Shown here piece after piece: positions 27,255-36,272 of a stretch of 64,000 nucleotides of DNA. The stretch is from Paracoccaceae bacterium (GTDB taxonomy: Bacteria; Pseudomonadota; Alphaproteobacteria; Rhodobacterales; Rhodobacteraceae): NCBI GenBank assembly GCA_030148225.1, contig JASBTX010000007.1, forward strand, positions 62,001 through 126,000, given 5' to 3'. Within the stretch, counting starts at the first letter, position 1, and every line of letters starts with the position of its first letter. A program made the position numbers and the translations under genes. Below the pieces are notes generated by a model. It worked only from the letters and a program-made list of their open reading frames with translations. It searched no databases and was not told the origin of the DNA.

Positions 27255-30200
27255 CAATCAATGCTCCGCTCTTTGGGCCGGCACCAAACCGGTCGGAAAT
27301 CTGCGCGACCTGAAAACGCCGCGTCCCGCCCAAACCGTCCGCAGCCTGATCAGTTATCGTATAAAGGTGGGTGGGCGTGCTCAGCGTCAGGCTGCGCACA
27401 GGAATGTCGTTTCTCAGAATGTCGAGCTGATAAAGCTCCCGCTCTTCGCCCAGCGGCACCTCGAAGGATGACCAGTTATCGCCATCGATCCGCGTCCGGC
27501 GTATCCAGCTCAGCGCGAGATCGCCATTTTCCAGCAACCTGGATCGCAGTTGACAGGGCGCATAGGGTCTCAGCCCCACCCCTTCAAAGGCATGGCTCTC
27601 TGCCAGATAGCTCGGATCATCCACGGGATGGGATGCCGGCCCGATGCGATAGTTGCGGGACAATCCCCGCGCCGACAGCGGCAACTCGATCTGCTGCACC
27701 GCCCCGTTCAGCAGCACGAAATCGCTGCCTGCCGTCCAGATTGCGGGCATGATCGCCTCGGTCCCTGCCTGCCCGCGCAAAAGCCCGCTCAACTCGAAGA
27801 GGTTCTCTGCCACAAGCGTCGCCTGCCTGAATTGCAGCACTTCCCAAAGCCCGTCCGAACCGTTGCCGATCGCTGCGACATTGGCACCGTTCAGCACCGC
27901 CCCCGGCCCCGCCCCCGACAGCGCGCCCGATGGCGCACCGCCTGCGACACGCACCCTCAGCCTGCCGCTCCAGTCCCAGACACCAGCCCGCGCCGCTGCG
28001 AGATCGCCATCCGTGACCCCGATCACAGCCGCGCCGCTCAGCGTGGTATTCAGTTCAAATCCTTCCGCCCCGGCAGAACTGTAAATCGCCACGCTGCCGG
28101 GCCACGGATCGGCGGTCGCGGCGACATACGGCGCATGAGCAACCTCGCTCCCCTGCAAGAGCGGCAAATCCAGAAAACGGACATGAACCGGCAGCGCCGG
28201 TGCTGGTGACGCAAGCATCGGCACCCGGTCCGGCGTGTCGCTCGGGCGGTAGATACCGGGCTCCACCCGCACCGCCTCGACCGTCAGCCCCCCGGTGTCT
28301 GTAACACGGTCCACACGATAGCGTCCGTCATGATCATCCAGCGCCACATCCAGCACCGTGCCCGGCGCGACATCACCGCGTGAGGGTGGCAGAACCAGCC
28401 GCAGCGTATCGCGCGCGATCCGCGCTTCCGCCAGCCAGCGCTCGGTCACCGCACGGGCCTCTCCCTCGGTCATCGACATGGCGAATTCCGAATGTGACAG
28501 CGCGTATCGCGGGTCATCCGACAGGGCCGTCTCGACCGTCCGGCTGGCAAAGTCACCATCGGCCTCGACAAAATTCAGCCGCACACGCCCCACCGTTTCG
28601 GCATCTGCCAGCCGCATGATCTTCAGCCCCGCCGCGCCGTCCTCCGCCATTGCCAGATCATCCTGCAGGACGGTGTCATCCGCCCGCCCCCGACGCGACC
28701 GGAATACCACCCGCCCCTGATCCTCGTAGGCGTCAAAGGCATGGGCCAGCATCAAAGGCTGCAGCGTCGCCCGCGCGCTTTCGACATCCTTGCGCAAATA
28801 TCCCCGCACCATGCCGAAAAGCGCCCGCGTATCGACATCCCCAACACCCGCATCGCGGCACAACTCCCCGACAACCGCCGCCAGCGGCTGGGCCGATACC
28901 CGTCCGGTCAGCCAATGACCGCGCGCGTAATTCTCACCATCCGACCAGCGGTCGCGACTGGCGGGAAACTGCGGATAGGGGCGCGCATCCCATGCCCAGA
29001 CATGCGTGCGCGCCATATCCAGCATGGTCCCTTCATACAGTTCCGACCATGGATTATGTGCCGGATCACCCCAGTATTCGAACAACGCCCTGAGGTAGGT
29101 ATTTTGTATAAGTTCATCCCGTACCCCGTTGGAATATATGGGTAAGGACGATTCAGACGACTTGGGATCGAGAAATTTGTTCGGCTGGTTTGTGCCCTTG
29201 TCGATGGCCGCGCAGCCAATCTCGGTAAACCAGATCGGTTTGGACCTCGGGTTCCAGTCGGTCGCCGTCAGGCTGCGCACGCCGCCGACACGGTTGTGAT
29301 GCGGCAGCGACCACCAGCTGCGGATATCCTTGTAGCGATAGACCCAGTGCTCACCGTGATCACCATCCTCTATCGGCTGGCGCAGTTGCAGATCGCGCGC
29401 TGCCGCCGTCGGGTAGAACCAGTCATAGCCCTCGCCGCCTTCGATATTGGCCTTCAGATAGTCGATATTGTGGATATCACCCCAGGCACTGTCGGCATGA
29501 TCTTCGCCATCGCGCCAGTCCGACAGGGGCATATAATTGTCGATACCGACGAAATCGATATTCGTATCGCCCCAGAGCCGGTCAAGGTGAAAGAACACGT
29601 CGTCCGAACCGTCATCGGGGTGATAACCGAAATATTCCGACCAGTCCGCCGCATAGCCAATCCGCGTATCCGGCCCCAGAATGGCGCGCACTTCAGCCGC
29701 CAGCGACACCAGCGCATCGACCGCCGGAAAACTGTTTCCGGCCCCGCGAATCTGCGTCAGCGCCCGCATTTCCGAGCCGATGCAAAAGGCCGAAACACCA
29801 CCTGCCAGCGCGCAAAGACGCGCGTAATGCAGAATGAAACGGCGATAGGACCATTCCACCGGCCCGCCATACCCCACCGTATTCGACCCGGCGGGAAAAT
29901 CTCCGCCGGCCGCATTGCCAAAAAACGTGGCGACATCTGCCGCCGCCGCAGCGCTCTGATCGGCGCTGCCATCCCGTCCCGGTGCCTGATCCAGCGTGAT
30001 CCGGCCCCGCCAGGGCAGAACGGGCTGATCCGCCACGTCGCTCCACGGGTCGCCCAGACCGTTATCCGCCAGTATCTCCATCAGAAGAAACGGATAGAAA
30101 ACAACCTCTTTTCCCAGTGCGTGAATGTGCTGAATGGCCTCGACAACCGATTGATCGCTGGGTGTGCCGCCATAAATGGCACGTCCGTCAACTTCGGCAA

Positions 30201-31197
30201 CCGATTGCGCCGTGCCACGGTTCAGCCCGGAAACCGACCATGGCATCTGCACGGCATCCGCAGCCCCCGGCTCGGTTTTGGGACGGATCTGACATGAACC
30301 GCAGCGCAGATCATCGCCAAACCAGCTCACGACCAGCGACACCGATCCACAATTGGGCAATTCCTCATTCAGCGCCGCCATCGCGGTCACGAAATCGCTT
30401 TTGCCCGAGGCCGAGTTCACGTTGATCGCCACCGGGCTGCCCAGCGCCTTGTTGTAGTGCAGCCGTGACGCCGCCAGCGCGTATTCGCCCGTTCCGGGCA
30501 TCAGCGCCACACCTCGGGTACCGCTATGAACACCAATCCCGACCCCGTCACCCACACCCTCAGCGGGCCGCAACACCTCAAAGGAAAACTGCGGGATGCG
30601 ATTGCCGAACCGGCCCAGTTGCAGGTCTTCGATCACCACATAGGCAATACCGCGATAGGCCGGCACCTGCCCCGTGCCTTCAACCGCTTCCATCTTGGGG
30701 TCGGGCTGCTGGCTCGCGCTGCCCTTGTAGACACGCATCGCCAGCGAACCCGGCGCAATCTCCTCACCATCCGCCCAGACACGCCCCACCCGCAAAACCG
30801 GCCCTTCGCACAGCGCAAAGGCAACCGACACCTCATAGCGATATGTCGTCACCGTGGGCTCGACCGCGCGCCGGGTGCCCTTGCCACCCTGACTTGAGCC
30901 GCCCGTCACCTCTGCCGTCTCCAGAAAATCGGATGACCAGATCATCTGCCCCGGCACCCGCATCTGGCCAAAGACCTGCGCCACCGCGCCGCCTTCTCCC
31001 GTGGCACCAAGACGGAACCGGTCAATCTTGCCGGTCTCGACGGCCTCCGCACCCCGCCCCATCAGGCGGTTGTCGATCGCCCGGCCGATCGTCGCGCCAA
31101 CCGCGCGCCCGATCACCATTGACGACAGGCCCAGAAACGATCCCCCGATGCCCGACCCGATCGCGGCACCGGCGGCGGATAATACCAATGTTGCCAT
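27247..31197 (-). CDS. GTA g15 megatron: glycoside hydrolase/phage tail host-specificity protein
   Basis: 1316 aa, the largest gene of the window, close to the ~1300 aa of R. capsulatus g15. It forms the tip and central spike of the tail. The N-terminus is glycine-rich and hydrophobic (GAAIGSGIGGSFLGLSSMVI). A TIM-barrel domain at about residues 420-740 (GTA_TIM type) includes FILHYARLCALAGGVSAFCIGSEM, RIGYAADWSEYFGYHPDDG, FVGIDNYMPLSDWRDGED and KPIWFTEIGCAAIDKGTN. The phage-tail_3 domain with fibronectin-like folds follows. No frameshift was seen. It starts 3 nt after g14. Confidence 0.95.
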   Translation of the reverse strand: MATLVLSAAGAAIGSGIGGSFLGLSSMVIGRAVGATIGRAIDNRLMGRGAEAVETGKIDRFRLGATGEGGAVAQVFGQMRVPGQMIWSSDFLETAEVTGGSSQGGKGTRRAVEPTVTTYRYEVSVAFALCEGPVLRVGRVWADGEEIAPGSLAMRVYKGSASQQPDPKMEAVEGTGQVPAYRGIAYVVIEDLQLGRFGNRIPQFSFEVLRPAEGVGDGVGIGVHSGTRGVALMPGTGEYALAASRLHYNKALGSPVAINVNSASGKSDFVTAMAALNEELPNCGSVSLVVSWFGDDLRCGSCQIRPKTEPGAADAVQMPWSVSGLNRGTAQSVAEVDGRAIYGGTPSDQSVVEAIQHIHALGKEVVFYPFLLMEILADNGLGDPWSDVADQPVLPWRGRITLDQAPGRDGSADQSAAAAADVATFFGNAAGGDFPAGSNTVGYGGPVEWSYRRFILHYARLCALAGGVSAFCIGSEMRALTQIRGAGNSFPAVDALVSLAAEVRAILGPDTRIGYAADWSEYFGYHPDDGSDDVFFHLDRLWGDTNIDFVGIDNYMPLSDWRDGEDHADSAWGDIHNIDYLKANIEGGEGYDWFYPTAAARDLQLRQPIEDGDHGEHWVYRYKDIRSWWSLPHHNRVGGVRSLTATDWNPRSKPIWFTEIGCAAIDKGTNQPNKFLDPKSSESSLPIYSNGVRDELIQNTYLRALFEYWGDPAHNPWSELYEGTMLDMARTHVWAWDARPYPQFPASRDRWSDGENYARGHWLTGRVSAQPLAAVVGELCRDAGVGDVDTRALFGMVRGYLRKDVESARATLQPLMLAHAFDAYEDQGRVVFRSRRGRADDTVLQDDLAMAEDGAAGLKIMRLADAETVGRVRLNFVEADGDFASRTVETALSDDPRYALSHSEFAMSMTEGEARAVTERWLAEARIARDTLRLVLPPSRGDVAPGTVLDVALDDHDGRYRVDRVTDTGGLTVEAVRVEPGIYRPSDTPDRVPMLASPAPALPVHVRFLDLPLLQGSEVAHAPYVAATADPWPGSVAIYSSAGAEGFELNTTLSGAAVIGVTDGDLAAARAGVWDWSGRLRVRVAGGAPSGALSGAGPGAVLNGANVAAIGNGSDGLWEVLQFRQATLVAENLFELSGLLRGQAGTEAIMPAIWTAGSDFVLLNGAVQQIELPLSARGLSRNYRIGPASHPVDDPSYLAESHAFEGVGLRPYAPCQLRSRLLENGDLALSWIRRTRIDGDNWSSFEVPLGEERELYQLDILRNDIPVRSLTLSTPTHLYTITDQAADGLGGTRRFQVAQISDRFGAGPKSGALIDD

Positions 31198-31200
31198 GTC

Positions 31201-31635
31201 TTATGTCCTGTCTGGAAAGTCGAACCGGGCGGCCACGCGCTTGGCCCAGGGTTCGCTCAGCGGGTTCTCGACCACACCGTGGCCCGAATAGGCGTGCACG
31301 AATCTGGGGCGGGTGCCACATTCGCTGGCGATCCCCAGATGCTTGGCCACCGCATTGTCGCGCATCCGAAACAGCAAAAGTTGCCCGGCACGCGCCGTCG
31401 TTGCAGGTCGCAAATGACGCCTTGCCGCCTGCCACAGCGCTTCGTGGCCCGAGGTTTCCGCCCAGTCGGGCGAATAGGCCGGAACGGCCTCCGGCTCTTG
31501 GCCATAAACCTCGCGCCAGATCCCCCGGATCAGACCCAGACAATCCGTACCCGCGCCCAGGCAACTGGCCTGATGCACATAAGGCGTGCCGATCCAGCGC
31601 CGCGCTGCGCTGACAATTTCCTCATTCAAATCCAT
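31201..31635 (-). CDS. GTA g14: NlpC/P60 family peptidase
   Basis: 144 aa cysteine peptidase that presumably cuts the recipient's peptidoglycan during DNA entry. The catalytic Cys is in GTDCLGLIRGIW and the His in KHLGIASECG; WIGTPYVHQASCLGAG precedes. The last part (FVHAYSGHGVVENPLSEPWAKR) is typical of GTA g14. It sits between g13 and g15 with gaps of 6 and 3 nt. Confidence 0.94.
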   Translation of the reverse strand: MDLNEEIVSAARRWIGTPYVHQASCLGAGTDCLGLIRGIWREVYGQEPEAVPAYSPDWAETSGHEALWQAARRHLRPATTARAGQLLLFRMRDNAVAKHLGIASECGTRPRFVHAYSGHGVVENPLSEPWAKRVAARFDFPDRT

Positions 31636-31641
31636 GGTTTG

Positions 31642-32529
31642 TTATCCGTTGTTCAGGCTGCCGCCCGTGCCACCCGCGCCCGAAACGGGATAGGCCATTG
31701 ACCAGTCATCGCCGGGCAGATGCGGGAAACCGCGATAATTGGGGAGATTTGCGAACTTGCTGCGGCAGGTCGCGGCCTGCTTGTCGCAGCCAGCCTCCAG
31801 CCGGATCAGATCACCCGCCGCCACCCCGCTCCGAATTTCCTGCCACAATTCGACGATGCGCGTCCCGTCATCGGTCCGGTCTGTCCGGATCAGCCCGATC
31901 TCGCCCGCTGCCGCGCCCGATTTCACCACCAGCCGCCCGCGCGCAAACCAGCCTTCGGCAAAGCTGCCCGTCAGCGCCAGGCCAAATACCCGGCCCTCCT
32001 CGACATGCGAAACCGCGCTTTCGGCAAAGTATCCGGTCTGGTTCAGGTCAAAGCCGCAATCGGCATCGCCCAGTATGGCTGGGCAGGACTTCTGAAACAC
32101 CCTGCCCCGGGGCTGGTTCAGCGCCTCGGACAAACCTCTGAGTTCCGCCTCGAACATGCCGCCCTGCCGCGTCAGCTCGCCCAGCGAACCCCTGAACAAC
32201 AGCACCCGGTCCTCGACCGCGCGCCAGTTGACCAGCCATGCCCGTATCTCGGCCCCGTCGTAACGACCGGCGGTGATGTCAGCCTCGCTCACCCGGGCCG
32301 AGCTGATCGCACCCACCGCTTCGGTATTGTCAACCGACAACCCGGTCGACCGCTCCAGCGCCGCCGCCGTCAGCCCGCCATTGGCCTCGAATGTGATATC
32401 CTCGAATTCAAGCGGCTGGTCATGATCTGTGAATCCCAGCACCTGCCCGTCACGCCGCGTCAGCGCCCAGCAGCGCGCAACCGTCGTCGCACCGCTGGCC
32501 AGATGGTCGCGTAGCGCCTCCGCCCCCAT
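31642..32529 (-). CDS. GTA g13: DUF2163 baseplate hub protein
   Basis: 295 aa. The DUF2163 domain begins at TTVARCWALTRRDGQVLGFTDHD, and a C-terminal phage-BR0599 region contains four cysteines at 149, 158, 248 and 255 (SCPAILGDADC and AGCDKQAATC). Equivalent cysteines bind an iron-sulphur cluster in related tail-hub proteins, so the same is expected here. The ATG overlaps the g12 stop by 1 nt (TGATG). Confidence 0.94.
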   Translation of the reverse strand: MGAEALRDHLASGATTVARCWALTRRDGQVLGFTDHDQPLEFEDITFEANGGLTAAALERSTGLSVDNTEAVGAISSARVSEADITAGRYDGAEIRAWLVNWRAVEDRVLLFRGSLGELTRQGGMFEAELRGLSEALNQPRGRVFQKSCPAILGDADCGFDLNQTGYFAESAVSHVEEGRVFGLALTGSFAEGWFARGRLVVKSGAAAGEIGLIRTDRTDDGTRIVELWQEIRSGVAAGDLIRLEAGCDKQAATCRSKFANLPNYRGFPHLPGDDWSMAYPVSGAGGTGGSLNNG

Positions 32530-33161
32530 CAGATCCGCACCTCGACAACCGGCACATTCGGCACTTCGCCTGCCCCGAAACTCGCGACCGAGGTCATGAT
32601 CCGGTCAGTGTCAAACCGCACCGGCACGTCAAATTCGAACCCGGCAGAGATGACCGCGCCGATATAAGGCGGCTTGGGAAAGGTGATCGTGCCGGTATTC
32701 GTATCCGTGACGAAATCCGAACCCTCAAACTGCTCGACCCCGTCAATGCTGACACGCACCGTTCCGCTGACCGGCTTGGTGATGGGCCGGACATAGCTTT
32801 GTTCGCCCGAGCGATAGGTTTTCGACAGCGCAAAAACCGCCCCTTCCCCGTCCGAACGGCCAACCTCCTGATCCTCGGGCGAAATATCGGCAGATGGCAG
32901 GCAGGATTTGTAATCCGCCCAGTCTTTCCAGCGAAACCCGAAAAGCTGACCCTCACGGGCCTCGAAAAAGGCGATCAGCAGTTCGACATCATCAAGCGAC
33001 CTCAGCGAGAGGCCCGCATCATAGCGCCTGCGCGCATGCGCCCAGGGCGTGTTGCGCTCTTCGAACCCATTGGCCAGCGTCACGATATCCGTCCGCCGTT
33101 CGGGCCCCCCGACCGAGCCAAAGCTCAGCGCGGCGGGAAACTGCACCTCGTGAAATGACAT
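32529..33161 (-). CDS. GTA g12: DUF2460 distal tail protein
   Basis: 210 aa, the usual family length. DUF2460 signatures: FHEVQFPAALSFGSVGGPER, ERNTPWAHARRRYDAG, FFEAREGQLFGFRWKDWADY and VRFDTDRIMTS near the end. It belongs to the distal-tail ring that joins tube and baseplate. It overlaps g13 by 1 nt and follows g11 after 11 nt. Confidence 0.95.
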   Translation of the reverse strand: MSFHEVQFPAALSFGSVGGPERRTDIVTLANGFEERNTPWAHARRRYDAGLSLRSLDDVELLIAFFEAREGQLFGFRWKDWADYKSCLPSADISPEDQEVGRSDGEGAVFALSKTYRSGEQSYVRPITKPVSGTVRVSIDGVEQFEGSDFVTDTNTGTITFPKPPYIGAVISAGFEFDVPVRFDTDRIMTSVASFGAGEVPNVPVVEVRI

Positions 33162-33172
33162 CCGTTCCTCCG

Positions 33173-33832
33173 TCAGGAATTGCGTTGACCACGCGCAAGG
33201 GCGCGGTTGACCTCGGCCGCGATCTGGCTCTGCGACCGGCGAAAGCTTTCGGCGTCGCGCGTCTGGATGTTCATGACCACCGAAACCGCCCGTCCGGTCG
33301 CCGCCTGAACCCCCAGCCGCCCGTCAGCCCCCCGCGCCAGCGGCAGGATCGCCTCGGGGCCGGCTTCACCCATCAGCCCGGTTGCCCCGCGCATGGGAAA
33401 ATAGGTGGGCGCCCCCACGACACCCCCCTTGGCAAAGGGCATCACCCGCCCCTGGCTGAATGTCGCCCCCGCCGCAAAGGGCAGGATGGATGACGAAACG
33501 TTGTTGATCGCATCCGATACCAGCCCGCCAACCGCGTTCTGAACCGGCCGCATCGCGGCATTGTAGACATTGTCGATGATCGACCGTCCGACCATTTTCA
33601 GCGCGTCCGAGGCCCGCATCCCATCAAAGACCAACCCGTCAAAGGCGCGCTTGAAGCCGGTGCCAAAGGACCGGCTCAGCCCGTTTGCCTCAGCCGCGGT
33701 CCATGTCATCGCGTCGCGCATCGACACCAACTCGCGGTTGAACGCCGCACCCAGTGCCGCCGCACCACCCAGCGTGGTTTCCAGCTCCGCAATCTCGGCC
33801 TCCAGCGCGTCAAGGTTCTCTATTTCGCTCAT
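33173..33832 (-). CDS. GTA g11: tail tape-measure protein
   Basis: 219 aa, short as expected for the ~50 nm GTA tail. The N-terminus is a coiled coil (IENLDALEAEIAELETTLGG). A central helix ISIID-type stretch (ASDALKMVGRSIIDNVYNAA) and a glycine-rich segment (FAAGATFSQGRVMPFAKGGV) precede the conserved GEAGPEAILPLARGADGRLGV of lambda-like tape measures. Its start overlaps g10.1 by 4 nt. Confidence 0.93.
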   Translation of the reverse strand: MSEIENLDALEAEIAELETTLGGAAALGAAFNRELVSMRDAMTWTAAEANGLSRSFGTGFKRAFDGLVFDGMRASDALKMVGRSIIDNVYNAAMRPVQNAVGGLVSDAINNVSSSILPFAAGATFSQGRVMPFAKGGVVGAPTYFPMRGATGLMGEAGPEAILPLARGADGRLGVQAATGRAVSVVMNIQTRDAESFRRSQSQIAAEVNRALARGQRNS

Positions 33833-34026
33833 ATCCTCGTCTCCGTTCTGTCGGGAAACCGCGCGGCCAGCGCCTCAAGCCCGTCGCGCGTCATCGGCCC
33901 CACCCCATGCTGAGGCCCCAGCATCAGCAGGAATTCAGCCGGTGTCAGCGCCCAGAATTCATCCGGCCTCAGCCCGGCACCCTGCACGGCGTTGCGCAGC
34001 ATGCCCGCCCAGTCCAGCCGCGTCAT
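33829..34026 (-). CDS. GTA g10.1: tail assembly chaperone (small)
   Basis: 65 aa. The pattern DWAGMLRNAVQGAGLRPDEFW, LTPAEFLLMLGPQHG identifies the phage tail assembly chaperone family (DUF2376-like). It overlaps g10 and g11 by 4 nt each. In phages such genes help load the tail tube protein on the tape measure. No frameshift linkage to g10 is needed because each has its own start. Confidence 0.88.
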   Translation of the reverse strand: MTRLDWAGMLRNAVQGAGLRPDEFWALTPAEFLLMLGPQHGVGPMTRDGLEALAARFPDRTETRI

Positions 34027-34340
34027 TGCTCACCGGTGCCAAAGGCCCGCACCAGCAATTGCGCCGCCACGCCTGCCGCCTTCAGCAGCCCGCCTTCGAT
34101 CTCGGCGGACAAAAGGTCCGAGACCCCGCCCCGCCAGCCGCCGCCGCGCAGCCCGGCCACGATCAGCTTCAGCACATCACCGGTGCCGAAGGCCCCGTTT
34201 TCAAAGCGCGCGACCAGATCGGGAATGGTATCGGTGCCCAGCTCGCTCTCCAGCTCCGCCAAGGCTCCCAGCGTCAGTTTCAGAACATGCGCCTCGCCAT
34301 CAATGACCAGCCCGACCTCGCCGGCCCATGGATTGGCCAT
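34023..34340 (-). CDS. GTA g10: GTA family tail assembly protein
   Basis: 105 aa. Begins MANPWAGEVGLVIDGEAHVL and has the GTA_gp10 pattern LGALAELESELGTDTIPDLV and DVLKLIVAGLRGGGW. Probably the partner chaperone of g10.1 in tail assembly. Its ATG overlaps the g9 stop by 1 nt (TGATG). Confidence 0.92.
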   Translation of the reverse strand: MANPWAGEVGLVIDGEAHVLKLTLGALAELESELGTDTIPDLVARFENGAFGTGDVLKLIVAGLRGGGWRGGVSDLLSAEIEGGLLKAAGVAAQLLVRAFGTGEQ

Positions 34341-34768
34341 CAGACCACCGGATCGCTATCGGCGGCAAAGGCAACTTCACCGGCCGAGGCAAGGCTGATC
34401 TCATAGGTCGCCTCGCCGTTATGGGCACCGCCATATTCGATCGAGGTGATCATGAACGGCCCCTGAATGATGCCGAAATCGGGGATGATCACCTGAAAAT
34501 CCGGCGTCTCACCGTCGAAAAAGACCTGCCGCGCGCGTTCATCGGTTGCCCCGTCCTTGAAAACACCCGAACCCGATATTGCGGCGGTCTTGACACCCGC
34601 CCCGGTCAACAACTCGCGCCAGCCACCCTGGCTCTCCAGCGATGTCACATCCACCGTCTCGGCGTTGAACGTGATCCTGCTTGCCCGCAGCCCCGCAAAT
34701 GTCTCGAATTGCCCGGCACCGGACAGATCGAGTTTGATCAGCACATCTTTGCCATTCTGAGCAGCCAT
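34340..34768 (-). CDS. GTA g9: major tail tube protein
   Basis: 142 aa, close to the family's ~138. Motifs AAQNGKDVLIKLDLSG, FETFAGLRASRITFNAETVD and VDVTSLESQGGWRELL, then FEVIIPDFG-like FQVIIPDFGIIQGPF, are typical of TP901-1-like major tail proteins that stack as hexamer rings around the tape measure. Starts 24 nt after g8. Confidence 0.95.
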   Translation of the reverse strand: MAAQNGKDVLIKLDLSGAGQFETFAGLRASRITFNAETVDVTSLESQGGWRELLTGAGVKTAAISGSGVFKDGATDERARQVFFDGETPDFQVIIPDFGIIQGPFMITSIEYGGAHNGEATYEISLASAGEVAFAADSDPVV

Positions 34769-34792
34769 TGCCCCGTCTCCATCAATTGTTGT

Positions 34793-35200
34793 CTATTCCG
34801 ATATCCGCGCCCGAAAGCGCAGATCGATCCGTCGTTTCTGGCCCGCACCCGTCCGGCGCGCCCGCGCATTCAGAAACCTCAGCGATACAAGCTGCCCGCG
34901 CGACAGGATCAGCGCCGCATCGACGAGCGTATCCGATACCGCCGTCGCGGCCTCCTTGACGTCCTGAAATCCGGCATCGCTGCCGATCACGCTGACCACG
35001 AAATCATGCACCGCACCCGCGCCCGTCTTGTCCGACCTGTCGCGCACCGTTTCCGCACCCAGACTGACATAAAGATCAGGCAGGGGCCCGGCGGGCAGCG
35101 CGTCGAAAATCGCATCCCCCACCAGCAATCCCAGCGCCGCATCAGCCGACAGGGCCTGAAATACCGCGCCCTGCAATGCCGCCCCAAACGCATAACTCAT
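34793..35200 (-). CDS. GTA g8: DUF3168 tail terminator protein
   Basis: 135 aa with the DUF3168 pattern: GAALQGAVFQALSADAALG, VGDAIFDALPAG, DLYVSLGAETVRDRSDKTG and the C-terminal RKRRIDLRFRARI-like sequence. These proteins cap the tail tube at the head side. Overlaps g7 by 4 nt (ATGA). Confidence 0.93.
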   Translation of the reverse strand: MSYAFGAALQGAVFQALSADAALGLLVGDAIFDALPAGPLPDLYVSLGAETVRDRSDKTGAGAVHDFVVSVIGSDAGFQDVKEAATAVSDTLVDAALILSRGQLVSLRFLNARARRTGAGQKRRIDLRFRARISE

Positions 35201-35535
35201 GACACGACCACCTCTTCCTCGGCCTCGCAGACCAGATAACCGGCATCCAGATGCCAGTCGGCAACCGCCAGAATGGTGAAGATGCGCGCACCCTCGCGAA
35301 ACCGCTGATCGGGACGTGGCCGCGATGGTGCCCCCGATGGCGCCGCACGCAGGATCACCCGGTAGCGCTGGCGCGACAGGCCCGCATTGTCACCCGCCCG
35401 TTCCGTCCCAGATTTCAGCTTCAGCTCTGCCCATAACGTGCCCAGCGCCGTCCAGCTGCGGTCAACGCCGCCTGCGCCGTCGGGCACCGCCAACGCCTCT
35501 TCCAGCACCAGCTTGCGCGTCAGAGCGGGCCTCAT
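35197..35535 (-). CDS. GTA g7: head-tail adaptor protein
   Basis: 112 aa, SPP1 gp16-like head-closure family. Features: TRKLVLEEALAVPDGAGGVD, SWTALGTLWAELKLKSGTE, RQRYRVILRAAP and FTILAVADWHLDAGYLVCEA. It overlaps both g6 (4 nt) and g8 (4 nt). Confidence 0.93.
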   Translation of the reverse strand: MRPALTRKLVLEEALAVPDGAGGVDRSWTALGTLWAELKLKSGTERAGDNAGLSRQRYRVILRAAPSGAPSRPRPDQRFREGARIFTILAVADWHLDAGYLVCEAEEEVVVS

Positions 35536-36119
35536 GGCTCACCTCGCCCGATCCGGCGCGGCCTGTGCGCGGCAAGGATTGTGCTGACGGCAGGCGGCAC
35601 CGGATCACCGCCCGTACGATCCTCATAGAACGCCGCCGCCAATATCATCACCGCCTGCGCCAGATCCGCGGGCATATCGCCCCAGCCCGTGCCGTGGCCC
35701 GCCTCGATGATCAGGTTGACCTGACCGTGAACCGGAATGAACGGCAGCACCGCACCCGTGGCCGATACCATGCGCGGCGCGCCTCGCGCCCCGATGACGC
35801 GCAGCCCCGACGCGTCGATTGGTGTCACCGCGCCATCCGCCGCCTCCAGCTGAACGCTTTCCAGCGTCACCACAGGCGATACCGGCAGCGCCAGAAACGA
35901 CGCCCCGGTCCATGCCGTGACCGACCAGGCGAAGCGGCGCTGAAACAGGGCCTGTCCGATCTGCGCCTCGATCGTGCTCAAAGCCGCCCGCAGACAGGTC
36001 TCCAGAACCTCGTCCTGCAGGGTGTCATCGCCAAAACCCGTCCCCAGCTTCAGATGGCTCCGAAAGGCCCCGATCGGCAGATCGCCCTGTGCAACCGGCG
36101 ACAGTTCAACCAACATCAT
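35532..36119 (-). CDS. GTA g6: head-tail connector (phiE125 gp8 family)
   Basis: 195 aa adaptor beneath the portal. The start MMLVELSPVAQGDLPIGAFR was chosen because GGAGTGG lies just upstream and it matches the family; the frame is open 14 codons further. Motifs: CLRAALSTIEAQIGQALFQR, FAWSVTAWTGASFLALPVSP, INLIIEAGHG-type VNLIIEAGHGTGWGDMPADL and AVMILAAAFYEDR. It overlaps g7 by 4 nt and lies 153 nt after the capsid gene. Confidence 0.93.
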   Translation of the reverse strand: MMLVELSPVAQGDLPIGAFRSHLKLGTGFGDDTLQDEVLETCLRAALSTIEAQIGQALFQRRFAWSVTAWTGASFLALPVSPVVTLESVQLEAADGAVTPIDASGLRVIGARGAPRMVSATGAVLPFIPVHGQVNLIIEAGHGTGWGDMPADLAQAVMILAAAFYEDRTGGDPVPPAVSTILAAHRPRRIGRGEP

Positions 36120-36151
36120 CGATCCACTCCGTATCCTCCAGAATTTCAGAT

Positions 36152-36254
36152 GGGCGCGCATCCCGGCATTGCCCCGACGGAGGAGAGCAGCTGGTCAATG
36201 CAAATTCTCGGATGCGCGCCCGGTTCCGGCACCGGCCCCTGCCCGGCGCCGGAA
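36152..36254 (-). repeat. Two inverted repeats between capsid gene and g6
   Basis: The only sizeable gap inside the GTA operon holds GGGCGCGCATCC (36152-36163) and its exact complement GGATGCGCGCCC (36210-36221). A second hairpin TTCCGGCACCGG / CCGGCGCCGGAA lies at 36224-36254, 19 nt after the capsid stop. No T-run follows, so this may be a partial terminator or an mRNA-stability element that raises capsid relative to downstream genes. Confidence 0.55.
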
Positions 36255-36272
36255 TGTCCGGGTTGCCCCGGA

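Noticed and set aside
26178-27752. Plus-strand 524-codon frame opposite the DUF2793 gene and g15
   Set aside because: Arg/Ser/Pro-rich shadow of GTA coding sequence with no recognisable domain; the minus-strand genes fit known families.
29296-30297. Plus-strand 333-codon frame opposite g15
   Set aside because: Antisense shadow created by high GC at third codon positions; no start signal or domain.
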